A stretch of 47,290 bases of DNA from Puniceicoccales bacterium Verruco_01 (GTDB lineage Bacteria > Verrucomicrobiota > Verrucomicrobiia > Opitutales > Oceanipulchritudinaceae): assembly GCA_001604565.1 (NCBI GenBank), contig LVBV01000009.1, positions 75,549 through 122,838 of the forward strand, read 5' to 3'. The position numbers were made by a program, and so were the translations under genes. Each line of letters opens with the position of its first letter. Position 1 is the first letter of the stretch. Below, piece after piece: positions 1-8,192 of the stretch. The notes under the pieces are model-generated. The model was not told where the DNA came from. It saw only the letters and a list, made by a program, of their open reading frames with translations, and searched no databases.

Positions 1-90
1 ATCCTCGGCATCGCCAAGATCAAGGGCGAGGTGAAGACGCTGCTCGACATCGACTCGGTGATTCTGGCCGAGAACCTGAACCTGCGCTAG
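1..90 (+). CDS. cheW: CheW-like chemotaxis coupling protein, C-terminal fragment
   Basis: Only the last 29 codons are present, open from the window edge and ending in TAG. They read GIAKIKGEVKTLLDIDSVI near the end, which matches the closing strand of CheW domains (a G-K-x(3)-LLDID pattern). CheW links chemoreceptors to the kinase CheA in the cytoplasm. Two receptor-like genes further along the window (19.4-20.5 kb and 32.0-34.0 kb) show that chemosensory signalling exists in this organism, but nothing ties them directly to this gene. A CheV or another protein ending in a CheW domain cannot be excluded from so short a piece. Confidence 0.6.
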   Translation: MLGIAKIKGEVKTLLDIDSVILAENLNLR

Positions 91-218
91 CGGGTCCGTC
101 CGCGTGGTCCAGTCGATTCCGTTCCTTCCGGGATGGATGCATTCCCGCGCCGTTATGGATTGCGCGGCATTTCCTTTTCCCGGAAGATGAACGGGTTGTT
201 CCTCCTTCATCCCCGGAA

Positions 219-1421
219 ATGAGACCCTCTCGCATCGCAGCCTTTTTCTTCCTGTCTGTGGCGCCCCTCGTTGCACTGGCGCCGCTTTCCGCCTTCGCGC
301 GGACGCTCGACTACCCCGACGGGGTGAACGTCATGGCGAGCTACTTCGGGCGCGACCGCGGGAACCTGCCGATCGGCTGGGATCTCATGCGCCGCTTCCC
401 GAACATCGGCACGGTGCGGATCGAGATCGAGCCGGACGAGGGCGTGGCCCTCTCCACGATGCAGGCGTGGATCCGCGGGGCCAGCGCCAGCGGCTGCCGG
501 GTGATCGTTACGCACCACTGCTACAAGGACAACGGCTCGGACGATCCGGAGGCCGTCCAGAAGGCCGCGCGCTGGTGGAGGGAAAACTACGCGGAACTTG
601 CCAAGGCCGGGCCCTTCGCGATCAACCTCATCAACGAGTGGGGCAGCCACGACCTGACGGCGGAAGCCTTCGCGGCGGCCTACAACAGGGCGCTGCCCGT
701 GATTCGCGAGTTTTACGATGGCCCCGTCATCGTGGACATCCCTGGATGGGCTCAGGAAACGGTCACGGCGGCGAAGGCATCGCCCCTCATCAAGGACGAC
801 AATATCGTTTTTTCCATCCACATTTACTCCAGCAATTACGTGGTGAATGGTCCGCACCACTGGATGCAGCCGCAGGATCTCGTGGAATTCGCAAAAGTCG
901 GCAGGCCGGTGATGATCGGGGAATTCGGCGGCATGCGCGAGGGCGGGGCCGACTGGCGCGCATTGGTCGCGCAGGCGAAGGCCCTCGGCTGGACGGTCCT
1001 CGCGTGGGCCTGGAACGGCGACGGCGAGGGCATGAACATGGTCTGGCCGCAGTGGGGCGACAATCCCGCGCCGGAGGCCTACTGGCCGAGTCCCTACTTC
1101 GGCGACGTGTACGCCTTCCTTGGCGAGAGCGTGCGTCCGCAGCTTTCCCTGTCGGTGGGCGGAAGCGGCATCACCCTCGGGAGCGAGGCCTCCCTTTTCA
1201 CCTATGCTGTGCATTCCACGGGCGGCTGGTCCGTCTCCACCGAGCCGGGAGCCGACTGGATCGAATGGATGAACCCCTCGCAGGGCTGGGGGGACTCGCA
1301 GGTCACCTTCTCCGTGCGCGAAAATCCGTCGAAGGAGGGCCGCTCCGCCGTCGTCACAGTCCGCTGCGCCGGCATCGTAAGGAAGTTCACGATCCACCAG
1401 AACAGGGCGGAGGCGAAGTAG
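219..1421 (+). CDS. secreted glycoside hydrolase family 5-like enzyme with C-terminal BACON domain
   Basis: A 400-residue protein with a signal peptide (about 1-27, cleavage near AFA|RT), so it acts outside the inner membrane. The core (about 30-290) has the GH5 (beta/alpha)8 hallmarks: the acid/base in INEWG (Glu140), the HIY strand (201-203), and the nucleophile in IGEFGG (Glu235), followed by a WAWN strand. This is the retaining endo-glycanase layout used on cellulose or mannan; the substrate cannot be read from the sequence. Residues about 305-397 look like a BACON domain (GGWSV, ADWIEW, VTVRCAG strands), which in the Bacteroidetes-type proteins is attached to carbohydrate-active enzymes. 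The gene is monocistronic. The ATG lies just after GGAA, a weak ribosome site. Confidence 0.75.
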   Translation: MRPSRIAAFFFLSVAPLVALAPLSAFARTLDYPDGVNVMASYFGRDRGNLPIGWDLMRRFPNIGTVRIEIEPDEGVALSTMQAWIRGASASGCRVIVTHHCYKDNGSDDPEAVQKAARWWRENYAELAKAGPFAINLINEWGSHDLTAEAFAAAYNRALPVIREFYDGPVIVDIPGWAQETVTAAKASPLIKDDNIVFSIHIYSSNYVVNGPHHWMQPQDLVEFAKVGRPVMIGEFGGMREGGADWRALVAQAKALGWTVLAWAWNGDGEGMNMVWPQWGDNPAPEAYWPSPYFGDVYAFLGESVRPQLSLSVGGSGITLGSEASLFTYAVHSTGGWSVSTEPGADWIEWMNPSQGWGDSQVTFSVRENPSKEGRSAVVTVRCAGIVRKFTIHQNRAEAK

Positions 1422-1440
1422 GGTTCTCCTAGAAATCGAG

Positions 1441-1891
1441 CTAGGAAGTGCTCATGTCGCTTGGCAGACGCCACCAGCCGTGGTCGTGGTTCCCGAGTGT
1501 CTGGTACCACGGGAGGTCCGGGTCCAGTCCCTCCGCCTGAAAGGCGTCCTGAAAGTCGTTGTACGGGCCGGGAACGGGATCGTCCTTGATGCCGGAGTCG
1601 GGTGTGATGACTTTGCCGTCGAGAACGTCGATGTACCTAGTGCCAGTTGCCGTAGCCGTTTGCGGCGTATTTGGGCACCTCGTAGGGGTCAATCGCCTCG
1701 GCATTCGCGGGGATCGCGTCCGGCACGATCTGCCGCTGCACGGTCGAATAGACGTCGGCGGCGACCGGATAGCCCTGATGCGCGCCCTGGTCCGCGTCCA
1801 CGACGGCCAGTGCCGCGGAGCCGGGAAGAAAGAGAGAGGCGGTGAGAACGGTGGCTTGGAAAGGCGCGTGCGAGGGAAGTCGGGAGCGCAT
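1441..1891 (-). pseudogene. decayed metallophosphoesterase (calcineurin-like, TIGR03768-type) remnant
   Basis: Reading the minus strand from ATG at 1891 gives a signal peptide and the segment PYEVPKYAANGYGNW, then a stop near 1637. A second frame continues over 1444-1630 with DVLDGKVITPDSGIKDDP and WYQTLGNHDH, then a stop at 1441. The GNHDH motif is the metal-binding signature of calcineurin-like phosphoesterases. The segment before it matches my memory of the TIGR03768 family. In intact members the two parts are separated by roughly 100 or more residues carrying the first metal ligands, and a C-terminal half follows GNHDH. This locus therefore has an internal deletion with frameshift and a lost 3' end. 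It should not make a functional enzyme. Confidence 0.65.
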
Positions 1892-2013
1892 GTCGGATCC
1901 TTGCGAAGTGGGGTGTGCGGGCAGGGCACTCCCCGTCATGAGGAGTCATTTACAATTCGCCTGAAAAAGCCGCCGGTTAAGCCCGATCCGCCTTCGGTGA
2001 ACCCGGCCCCGCC

Positions 2014-3210
2014 TTATCCCTTGCCTCCCTCAAGAAGGCGCACCTTGCGCTGCTTCTGCGGGAACTGGAGGGTGACGACGGTGCCCTTGCCCTTCTGGCT
2101 GTCGAGGCCGATGCGACCTCCGTGGGCGCGCATGATGCGCTGCACCACCATCATGCCGAGACCGTTGCCGTCCGCCTTGGTGGTGAAGTAGGGGCGGAAG
2201 ATGCGCGGCATGTCCTTTTCGTCGATGCCCTGCCCGTTGTCCGCGATCTGGATGTACACGAATTCGTCGTCGAAGCTCGTGCGGATGCGAATCTTGCCGC
2301 CGGAGGGCGTGGCCTCGCGCGCGTTCTTCAAGATATTGAAAAAGACCTGCTTCACCTGACCGCGGTCGCCCATCACGGGCGGCAGGCCGCTGCCGAGGTC
2401 CACATCCACCAAGAGCCCCGAGTCGGTGATCTCCTGCCCGAGGAATTCGAGCGATTCCTCAAGGACGGCGACAAGGTCCAGCTCCGCCAGGTCCGGCTCG
2501 GCGGGGCGGACGGCCTCCAGAAAGTGCTTGATGATGCCGTCGAGCCGCTCCACCTCGCCCCCGCAGACAGTAAGGGCCTTTTCCAGCTTCTCGCGCCGGG
2601 CGCCCTTTTCCAGTTTTTCGGCCTGACGGCGGGCAAGTTGGAGGTGGATCGTGATGGAGTTCAATGGATTGCCGAGTTCGTGAGCCACCCCGGCGGCGAG
2701 GTCGATCACGCTCTGCACCTTCTCGCTTTCCACGTGCTGGCGGGCGCTTTCCTTCTCCTCGGTGATGTCCGAGAGGATCACCGCGTGGCCCGCCTCGCGC
2801 TCGGTGGCCTCCGGCGCGTTCTCGATGTGCAGGGGGACGATGTACACCGAGAGAATGCGCTCCCTCGGATAGGTCACCTCCACCTCGCGCGAGATGCCGG
2901 AAAGCTCCTTCAAGTCGCCCCCGAGATCCAGATGCAGCGTGCGGGCAAGCTCCGGCACGCACTTCCAGAGAATCACGCGGCCTAGGTCCTTGAGCGGGAA
3001 GCCGATGAGCCCCGCCGCCGCGGCGTTCGCGTAGTTGATGACGCCGCCGCGCCCGATGACGAGGATGCCCTCGCGGATCGTGTTGAACACCGTCTCCAGC
3101 AGGCGCCGCTCCCGCGCGAGGCGCTGGACGAGAATCGCCAGATTCTGCTGGTCGAGGTCGTCCACGCGGCCAAGAACGTTTTCAAGCGGACTGGATTTGC
3201 GGGGGCTCAT
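2014..3210 (-). CDS. PAS-domain sensor histidine kinase, NtrB-like, soluble
   Basis: A 398-residue kinase without membrane segments. A leading coiled stretch (about 20-45) precedes a PAS domain (about 45-155). The dimerisation domain carries the phosphorylated His in VAHELGNPLN (His177). The catalytic ATPase domain shows the N box (FFNILKNAREAT), G1 (DNGQGID), the F box (FRPYFTTK) and G2 (GNGLGM). The HELGNPLN form and single PAS resemble kinases such as NtrB/AtoS that partner with sigma-54 activators. No response regulator lies beside it, so the partner is unknown. I chose ATG at 3210; an upstream TTG at 3282 would add 24 unconvincing residues. A possible promoter is TTGACG (3250-3255) and CATTCT (3227-3232), 17 bases apart on the minus strand. 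Confidence 0.85.
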   Translation of the reverse strand: MSPRKSSPLENVLGRVDDLDQQNLAILVQRLARERRLLETVFNTIREGILVIGRGGVINYANAAAAGLIGFPLKDLGRVILWKCVPELARTLHLDLGGDLKELSGISREVEVTYPRERILSVYIVPLHIENAPEATEREAGHAVILSDITEEKESARQHVESEKVQSVIDLAAGVAHELGNPLNSITIHLQLARRQAEKLEKGARREKLEKALTVCGGEVERLDGIIKHFLEAVRPAEPDLAELDLVAVLEESLEFLGQEITDSGLLVDVDLGSGLPPVMGDRGQVKQVFFNILKNAREATPSGGKIRIRTSFDDEFVYIQIADNGQGIDEKDMPRIFRPYFTTKADGNGLGMMVVQRIMRAHGGRIGLDSQKGKGTVVTLQFPQKQRKVRLLEGGKG

Positions 3211-3434
3211 GGCAGAGACGCAGGACAGAATGCTTTCGCGGCAGACTATCGTCAACGGCGTAGAGAAGGCCGCCCCGAACAACTTTGATTTCTACTGCGA
3301 ACCGGCTTTGCGGCGACTGGCTGCGTTTCGGAAGTTCGATGTAATTTACTCATTACTACTCACTTCTGAAAAACTCGCCATTCATCCGCAAATCCGGCTC
3401 TCGCGACGAAACCAGTTGTTCGAGGCGGCCGGAA

Positions 3435-3463
3435 TTGACTTCGGCTTTCCCAAAGGGTCTAAC
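3435..3463 (+). promoter_or_regulatory. sigma-70-type promoter of trpB2, predicted leaderless
   Basis: TTGACT (3435-3440) and TCTAAC (3458-3463) are separated by 17 bases, matching the consensus at 5/6 and 4/6 positions. The -10 ends only 8 bases before the GTG start at 3472, so transcription should begin at or within a few bases of the start codon. There is no purine-rich ribosome site in that gap. Confidence 0.5.
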
Positions 3464-3471
3464 TCAATTCC

Positions 3472-4833
3472 GTGAAACCCGTAAAATACCTACTCCCAGA
3501 CACTCACATCCCCCATTCCTGGTACAATCTTCAGGCCGATTTCAAGACACCGCTGCCTCCGATGATCCATCCGGGAACCGGCCAGCCGGTCACGCCCGAC
3601 ATGCTCGACCCGCTCTTCGGACGCGAGCTGATCAAACAGGAATTCTCCACGGAACGCTGGATCGAGATCCCCGAGGAGGTCCGCCAGATCCTCGCCCAGT
3701 GGCGCTGCACGCCGCTCTACCGCGCCCGCCAGCTGGAGAAGGCGCTGGATACCCCGGCCAAGATTTTCTACAAGTACGAGGGCGTGTCCCCGAGCGGCTC
3801 GCACAAGACCAACAGCGCCATCCCGCAGGTCTATTACAACAAGCTGCAGGGCATCAAATACATCGCGACGGAAACCGGCGCGGGGCAGTGGGGCAGCGCG
3901 CTCGCGATGGCGTGCAACCACTTCGGCATCGAGAGCCGCGTGTACATGGTGAAGGTCTCCTACAACCAGAAGCCCTACCGCCGCGCCCTGATGGAGATTT
4001 TCGGCGCAACGGTCTTCCCGAGCCCGTCCGACACCACGAATGCGGGCCGCGCGGTTCTGGAGAAGGACCCGGAGTGCACCGGATCGCTCGGCATGGCGAT
4101 CTCGGAGGCCGTGGAGGCCACCGTCACCCATCCGAACACCCGCTACTGCCTGGGCAGCGTGATGAACCACGTCTGCCTGCACCAGACCGTCATCGGACTG
4201 GAGTGCATCACGCAGATGGAGCTGGCCGACGCGTACCCGGACATCGTCATCGGCTGCTGCGGCGGCGGATCGAATTTCGCGGGCATCGCCTTCCCGTTCA
4301 TCGGACGCATGCTGCAGGGCAAGGAGAAGATCCGTGCGATCGGCGTGGAGCCCGCCGCGTGCCCCTCGCTCACCAAGGGCAAGTACGCCTACGACTTTGG
4401 CGACACCGCGCACATGACCCCGCTCATCAAGATGTGCACCCTCGGCAGCACCTTCGTCCCGCCGGGTTTCCATGCGGGCGGCCTGCGTTACCACGGCATG
4501 AGCGCCATGGTCAGCCACTGCATGAATCAGGGCCTGATGGAGGCCGTCTCCTTCCCGCAGCTGGAAACTTTTGCGGCGGGCGTGCAGTTCGCGCGTGCCG
4601 AGGGCATTGTTCCCGCGCCGGAATCCACTCACGCCATCGCGGGCGCGATCAAGGAGGCCCTCAAGTGCAAGGAGGAGGGCACCTCGAAGACGATTCTCTT
4701 CAACCTCTCCGGCCACGGACACTTCGACATGCAGGCCTACATCGACTACAACGCCGGCAAGCTGAAGAACTACGCCTATCCCGAAAACGAGATCGCGATG
4801 GCCCTCGCGGGGCTGCCGAACGTGAAGGGATAG
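3472..4833 (+). CDS. trpB: tryptophan synthase beta chain, TrpB2 type (PLP-dependent)
   Basis: A 453-residue PLP enzyme of the TrpB2 (TrpB-like) group, joining indole and serine to give tryptophan. The cofactor lysine is in GSHKTNSA (Lys112), the general catalytic glutamate in ETGAGQWG (Glu134), the phosphate-binding loop is GGGSN (264-268), and the cofactor-nitrogen serine lies in NLSGHGHFD (Ser413). The long N-terminus and overall length of about 450 are typical of TrpB2 and longer than the usual 400-residue TrpB1. TrpB2 often occurs without trpA, and no trpA or other trp gene is nearby, so it may salvage free indole. Start is GTG at 3472. A terminator follows directly, so the gene is transcribed alone. 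Confidence 0.92.
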   Translation: MKPVKYLLPDTHIPHSWYNLQADFKTPLPPMIHPGTGQPVTPDMLDPLFGRELIKQEFSTERWIEIPEEVRQILAQWRCTPLYRARQLEKALDTPAKIFYKYEGVSPSGSHKTNSAIPQVYYNKLQGIKYIATETGAGQWGSALAMACNHFGIESRVYMVKVSYNQKPYRRALMEIFGATVFPSPSDTTNAGRAVLEKDPECTGSLGMAISEAVEATVTHPNTRYCLGSVMNHVCLHQTVIGLECITQMELADAYPDIVIGCCGGGSNFAGIAFPFIGRMLQGKEKIRAIGVEPAACPSLTKGKYAYDFGDTAHMTPLIKMCTLGSTFVPPGFHAGGLRYHGMSAMVSHCMNQGLMEAVSFPQLETFAAGVQFARAEGIVPAPESTHAIAGAIKEALKCKEEGTSKTILFNLSGHGHFDMQAYIDYNAGKLKNYAYPENEIAMALAGLPNVKG

Positions 4834-4853
4834 GAGTGCTCCGTTCCTTTCCG

Positions 4854-4887
4854 AGCCCTTCTCGCCGCGCGCGGGAAGGGCTTTTTT
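4854..4887 (+). terminator. rho-independent terminator after trpB2
   Basis: AGCCCTTC (4854-4861) pairs with GAAGGGCT (4875-4882) around a GC-rich loop, followed by a run of six T at 4882-4887. It lies 20 bases after the trpB2 stop. Confidence 0.8.
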
Positions 4888-4901
4888 CGTGGAAACGGGC
4901 G

Positions 4902-5444
4902 CTATGCCTGCGCCGCGGCGGGGGGTGTTTTTGCAGGCCGCTGCTCGCGGGCCATCCGGATTGTGGTGAAGGCGTTGGAGACGCCGATGAAGAGTTCCAG
5001 CACCGTGCCGCCGATGGAGCCGCTGGCGATGTTGTTGGCCAGCCAGCAGGCCGTCGCGCAGAGGAAGACGCAGCGCATCGGCACTCCCTTCATCCGGAAG
5101 GACGCCCACGTCGCCGCGCAGGAGCCCGCGATCGGCAGGATGCCGAGGGGACGGTCCAGCACCCAGAGGCCGATGCCGAGGTTCAGGGCGATGAAGAGGA
5201 GGGCGAGAATCACGCTCCGGCTCCTGACCGAGAGGAAGCCGCGCACGGAGGCCAGCGCGCTGCTGACGACCGCAGCCGGGTTCCAGAGCAGGCAGAAGTG
5301 GACCAGGTACGCGAGGCTCTCGCAGGCGTTCAGGCTCTTGAGCTTCCAATCCTCCTTTTGCAGGAAGGCGGCGACGCCCAGGACGAAGGCCACGTAACCC
5401 AGTATCTGCGCCGGACTCGACGCATAGGAAAGAAAGTCGTGCAT
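4902..5444 (-). CDS. YgjV-like inner-membrane protein
   Basis: A 180-residue very hydrophobic protein with about five to six membrane helices. It has the pattern of the YgjV family (Imp-YgjV): an N-terminal AQILGYVAFVLGVAAF helix followed by a short charged QKEDWKLK turn, a central helix ending in RGFLS, and a C-terminal GTVLELFIGVSNAFTTIRM helix. The family has no established function, so none is assigned. Start ATG at 5444 is preceded by a GGGG stretch a few bases upstream. The gene is convergent with trpB2 and shares the intergenic terminator region. It lies 44 bases beyond the metW stop, so read-through from metXW is possible. Confidence 0.7.
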   Translation of the reverse strand: MHDFLSYASSPAQILGYVAFVLGVAAFLQKEDWKLKSLNACESLAYLVHFCLLWNPAAVVSSALASVRGFLSVRSRSVILALLFIALNLGIGLWVLDRPLGILPIAGSCAATWASFRMKGVPMRCVFLCATACWLANNIASGSIGGTVLELFIGVSNAFTTIRMAREQRPAKTPPAAAQA

Positions 5445-5488
5445 ATACCCCAGCGAGGGAAATGACAGGGGCGGCCCTGTTTGCCCAG

Positions 5489-6112
5489 CTATTTCGCCTT
5501 CGACACCGCGTACATCGCGTAGGCGGCCCGGAGTGGCGCGAGGCGTTTGACGGGGCTCTTCCAGTCCCCGGCCAGCCACACGCGGCGGAGGATCCCGATG
5601 CTCTCCCTCGCGCAGAATTCCTCGAATTCCGGGACGCTCACGGGGTTCTGCGGACGGCTTTCCGGCCAGGGCGTATCCCCCGTCAGGCTGTGCGAGGCCC
5701 TGCCGCTGGCAAGGTCCGCTAAGCGGTTCCGCCAGTAGCCGTGGTTCTCGAAGCCAATGGCCAGCTTGCGCCCCGCGCGGAGCGCCCCCCGGATGACCTT
5801 CGCGGGGTCCTCCAGCTCCTGCACGGTGCGCGAGAGGATCACCCAGTCGAAGTGGCTCTCGTCGAAGAGGGAGAGGAAGCTCGCCGCGTCGCCCTGATAG
5901 ACAGAAAGGCCCCGGCGCACGCAGGCCTCGATCTTTTCGGCGTCGATGTCCACTCCGATCGCCTGCACGTCCTTCTTCTGCCGCAGTTTTTCCAGCAACA
6001 CGCCGCGCCCGCAGCCAAGATCCAGCACGCGGCTACCCGGCTCGATCCAGTCGCCAAGGATCTGGAGGTCGGTCTCCCTCTTGATTGCGTGAATCTTCGT
6101 CATGGCGGTCAT
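5489..6112 (-). CDS. metW: methionine biosynthesis protein MetW (SAM-dependent methyltransferase fold)
   Basis: A 207-residue MetW. The SAM-binding motif I is VLDLGCGRGVLLEKL (about 29-43), followed by an acidic end of strand 2 (GVDID). A MetW-like C-terminal half carries ENHGYWRNRL and TPWPESRPQNPVS. MetW accompanies the homoserine acyltransferase MetX in many bacteria and is required for full acyltransferase activity. Here it starts 2 bases after the metX stop, so the two are co-transcribed and probably translationally coupled. A second ATG three codons in (6103) is an alternative start. Confidence 0.9.
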   Translation of the reverse strand: MTAMTKIHAIKRETDLQILGDWIEPGSRVLDLGCGRGVLLEKLRQKKDVQAIGVDIDAEKIEACVRRGLSVYQGDAASFLSLFDESHFDWVILSRTVQELEDPAKVIRGALRAGRKLAIGFENHGYWRNRLADLASGRASHSLTGDTPWPESRPQNPVSVPEFEEFCARESIGILRRVWLAGDWKSPVKRLAPLRAAYAMYAVSKAK

Positions 6113-6114
6113 TC

Positions 6115-7263
6115 CTAGCTTTCGAGGAAGCCTCCGACGAGGCGGTACAGTTCCGGCGCGTGGACGAGGAAGCTGTCGTGCCCGAGCTTCATGTCGAGCT
6201 GGGCGTACGTGGCCTTTTTCCCCGCGCGCAAAAGCGCGTGGACGAGGTCGCGGTTCTGTTCGGGCGGGTAGAGCCAGTCCGAGGTGAAGCCGACGACGAG
6301 CACCCGGCTTTTGACGACGGCGAACGTGTCCTCCAGCTTTCCCGTGGGGGTGTAAAGGTCGAAGAGATCGAGCGCCTTGGTGAAGTACAAGTAGGTGTTC
6401 GCGTCGAAGCGGTTGATGAAGCTCTTGCCCTGATGGCGCAGGTAGCTCTCCACCTGGAACTCCGTGCCGAAGAGAGTCTTCCCGGCGCCGGCTTCCTCCG
6501 TTTTGCTGCGCCCGAACTTCTCCTCCATGCTCTGGTCGGAAAGGTAGGTGATGTGCGCCATCATGCGCGCGACCGAGAGGCCCACGTTGGGCCCTTTGCC
6601 GGGCTCATAACGCCCCCCGTTCCAACCGGGGTCCTGAAGGATGGCGCTGCGGCCCACGGCGTCGAAGGCGATGGCCTGCGCGCTCTGCCGCGCCGTGGTG
6701 GCAAGGGCCACGACCTTTTCCACATAATCGGGAAAGTCGATCATCCACTGGAGGGCCTGCATCCCGCCCATCGACCCGCCGACGACCGCGTACAGCCGCG
6801 TCACGCCGAGATGATCCAGCAGCTTCTTCTGCGCGCGGACCATGTCGCGGATCGTCAGAAGCGGAAAGGAGGCGTAATACGGCTCGCCCGTCTCGGGATT
6901 CACGGACGAGGGGCCCGTGGAACCCACGCAGCCACCGAGGCAGTTCGAGCAGACGACGAACCACTTGCCGGTATCGACCGGCTTGCCGGGGCCGATGATG
7001 TTGTTCCACCAGCCGCTCTTGGAATCGAGGATCGAATGGATGCCGGCGCAGTGATGGTCGCCGGAAAGGGCGTGGCAGATGAGGATCGCGTTGTCCCCCG
7101 CCGCGTTCAGGCGCCCGTACGTCTCGTAACGCAGGGTGAAGGAGGGGATTTTTCCGCCGTTTTCAAAGTGAAAGGGTTCCGCGCAGACAAAGTCCTGCCA
7201 GCTCACGAGGCCCACCTCGCCAGTCTGACCTGCAATGAACTCCTCCGGACTCGCGTCGTTCAT
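6115..7263 (-). CDS. metX: homoserine O-acyltransferase MetX
   Basis: An alpha/beta-hydrolase of 382 residues from ATG 7263. The nucleophile elbow is VVGGSMGGMQ (Ser164); the acid is in FTSDWLYPP (Asp329) and the histidine in KLGHDSFL (His362). It carries an acyl group from acyl-CoA to homoserine, the first committed step to methionine. Many MetX proteins use acetyl-CoA and some use succinyl-CoA; I do not try to decide between them. It is first in the metX-metW pair. Two in-frame ATG codons at 7290 and 7293 are alternative starts, with a GGGA a few bases ahead. The family pattern favours the shorter N-terminus. Confidence 0.92.
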   Translation of the reverse strand: MNDASPEEFIAGQTGEVGLVSWQDFVCAEPFHFENGGKIPSFTLRYETYGRLNAAGDNAILICHALSGDHHCAGIHSILDSKSGWWNNIIGPGKPVDTGKWFVVCSNCLGGCVGSTGPSSVNPETGEPYYASFPLLTIRDMVRAQKKLLDHLGVTRLYAVVGGSMGGMQALQWMIDFPDYVEKVVALATTARQSAQAIAFDAVGRSAILQDPGWNGGRYEPGKGPNVGLSVARMMAHITYLSDQSMEEKFGRSKTEEAGAGKTLFGTEFQVESYLRHQGKSFINRFDANTYLYFTKALDLFDLYTPTGKLEDTFAVVKSRVLVVGFTSDWLYPPEQNRDLVHALLRAGKKATYAQLDMKLGHDSFLVHAPELYRLVGGFLES

Positions 7264-7354
7264 CAACGTATGCGGATATGTTGGGAGCATCATAATCCCA
7301 CACACACCGCCCCAGCGCAAGCAAGGAAAGCGCGCGCGCCCGCGAAGTGCAATG

Positions 7355-7382
7355 AAAAGGCCCGGGTTTTCACTCCCGGGCC
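7355..7382 (-). terminator. rho-independent terminator, minus strand
   Basis: A perfect 8-base stem, 7359-7366 with 7375-7382 (GGCCCGGG/CCCGGGCC), followed on the minus strand by TTTT (7355-7358). It closes transcription of the unknown gene at 7412-8089, about 30 bases after its stop, and separates it from metX. Confidence 0.75.
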
Positions 7383-7411
7383 GACGAATTCGCAAGGGGC
7401 GCAAATCTGTT

Positions 7412-8089
7412 TTACGAAACGTCCGTCACGCGCAGCAGGAGAGTCCCGTTGTCGCCCGCGGGGACGACGACTTCCTCCCAGGTTTCCTCGTGGGGATGCA
7501 CTCCGCCCATCTGGCGCGACTTTTTCACCACCTGATCCTCGTCCACATGCAGGACGAGGGGAATATCGATTCGCCCTCCGGCGGGCACGTCGGCGGGATT
7601 GAAGGAAAAGGAGGTTTTGCCGAGCGCATGGACGCGGGCCGCCTTGGGGTCGATCCTCTTTGCGATTTCCGATCCGGCGGAGAGGATCGAATCCCCGGCG
7701 AAGAGGCCGGTGAAGCCTCCGGTCCAGAACTTGAGAAGCTGGGGGAGGGCGTTCTTGAAGAGCGTGCCCAGAAACGCCTCGAAGGCGGAGGGGTTGTCCA
7801 CGAAGACGCATTCCACGCTGAAGAACGAGTCCCCGCTGAATTCGTCCTTGAAGAGAATCTTCTTTTCGCGGCAGGGATCCTTGCGGGGATCGGTTCCCGT
7901 GAATTCCAGTTTCCTGAGGTCATCGGCATTCTTGAAAGCCTTGCACGCGGAAAGGGAGGTCTTGCCCGCGCAGGGATAGGCCGCCGTCACGGTGATGGTG
8001 TTCAGGTCGCTGTCGCTGTCCGGCTTCGGAAGGGTTTTGAAGCCGACCGAGACGATTTCAAAGAGCAGTTTTTTCGTTTGATCGCTCAT
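7412..8089 (-). CDS. conserved-looking hypothetical protein
   Basis: A 225-residue soluble protein that I do not recognise. It has no signal peptide and no clear membrane segment. It appears beta-rich: an N-terminal half with alternating strands (LNTITVTAAYPC, FFSVECVFVDN), a central Gly/Ala-containing helix (FTGLFAGDSILSAGSEIAKRI), and a C-terminal half with strands such as IDIPLVLHVDEDQVV and TLLLRVTDVS. The reading frame is supported by a strong ribosome site (GGAGGA five bases before the ATG), a TATAAT box on the minus strand at 8113-8118, and its own terminator. It is a single-gene unit between metX and an antiporter, so context does not suggest a role. Confidence 0.7.
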   Translation of the reverse strand: MSDQTKKLLFEIVSVGFKTLPKPDSDSDLNTITVTAAYPCAGKTSLSACKAFKNADDLRKLEFTGTDPRKDPCREKKILFKDEFSGDSFFSVECVFVDNPSAFEAFLGTLFKNALPQLLKFWTGGFTGLFAGDSILSAGSEIAKRIDPKAARVHALGKTSFSFNPADVPAGGRIDIPLVLHVDEDQVVKKSRQMGGVHPHEETWEEVVVPAGDNGTLLLRVTDVS

Positions 8090-8112
8090 GGTTCCTCCAC
8101 TTTTGAAAAATC

Positions 8113-8118
8113 ATTATA
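8113..8118 (-). promoter_or_regulatory. consensus -10 box upstream of the 7412-8089 gene
   Basis: On the minus strand this reads TATAAT, a perfect -10 hexamer 23 bases before the ATG, in a locally AT-rich patch. I see no good -35 hexamer at 16-18 bases, so activation by a factor or an extended -10 is possible. Confidence 0.4.
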
Positions 8119-8192
8119 ATTCAACGCGAATTGGAGGCGGACACAATGACAAACGGTGTCGAGACTCGTCAAAAGAGAGGAAGCGATCCGGC

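Noticed and set aside
207-1397. 396-codon minus-strand frame opposite the GH5 gene
   Set aside because: The GH5 frame has a signal peptide and catalytic motifs; the antisense frame is a composition artefact.
3490-5349. Long open frame on the minus strand opposite trpB2 (over 600 codons), and a similar 676-codon frame on the plus strand at 3435-5465
   Set aside because: Both are shadow frames of GC-rich coding DNA; translations are Arg/Gly/His-rich and match no family, whereas trpB2 is clear.
5445-5579. 45-codon N-terminal extension of the YgjV-like protein
   Set aside because: Polar Gly/Pro/Arg-rich residues not seen in the family; overlaps the metW end.
6085-7602. Open frame of about 500 codons on the plus strand opposite metX
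   Set aside because: Compositional shadow of metX; no ribosome site and no family pattern.
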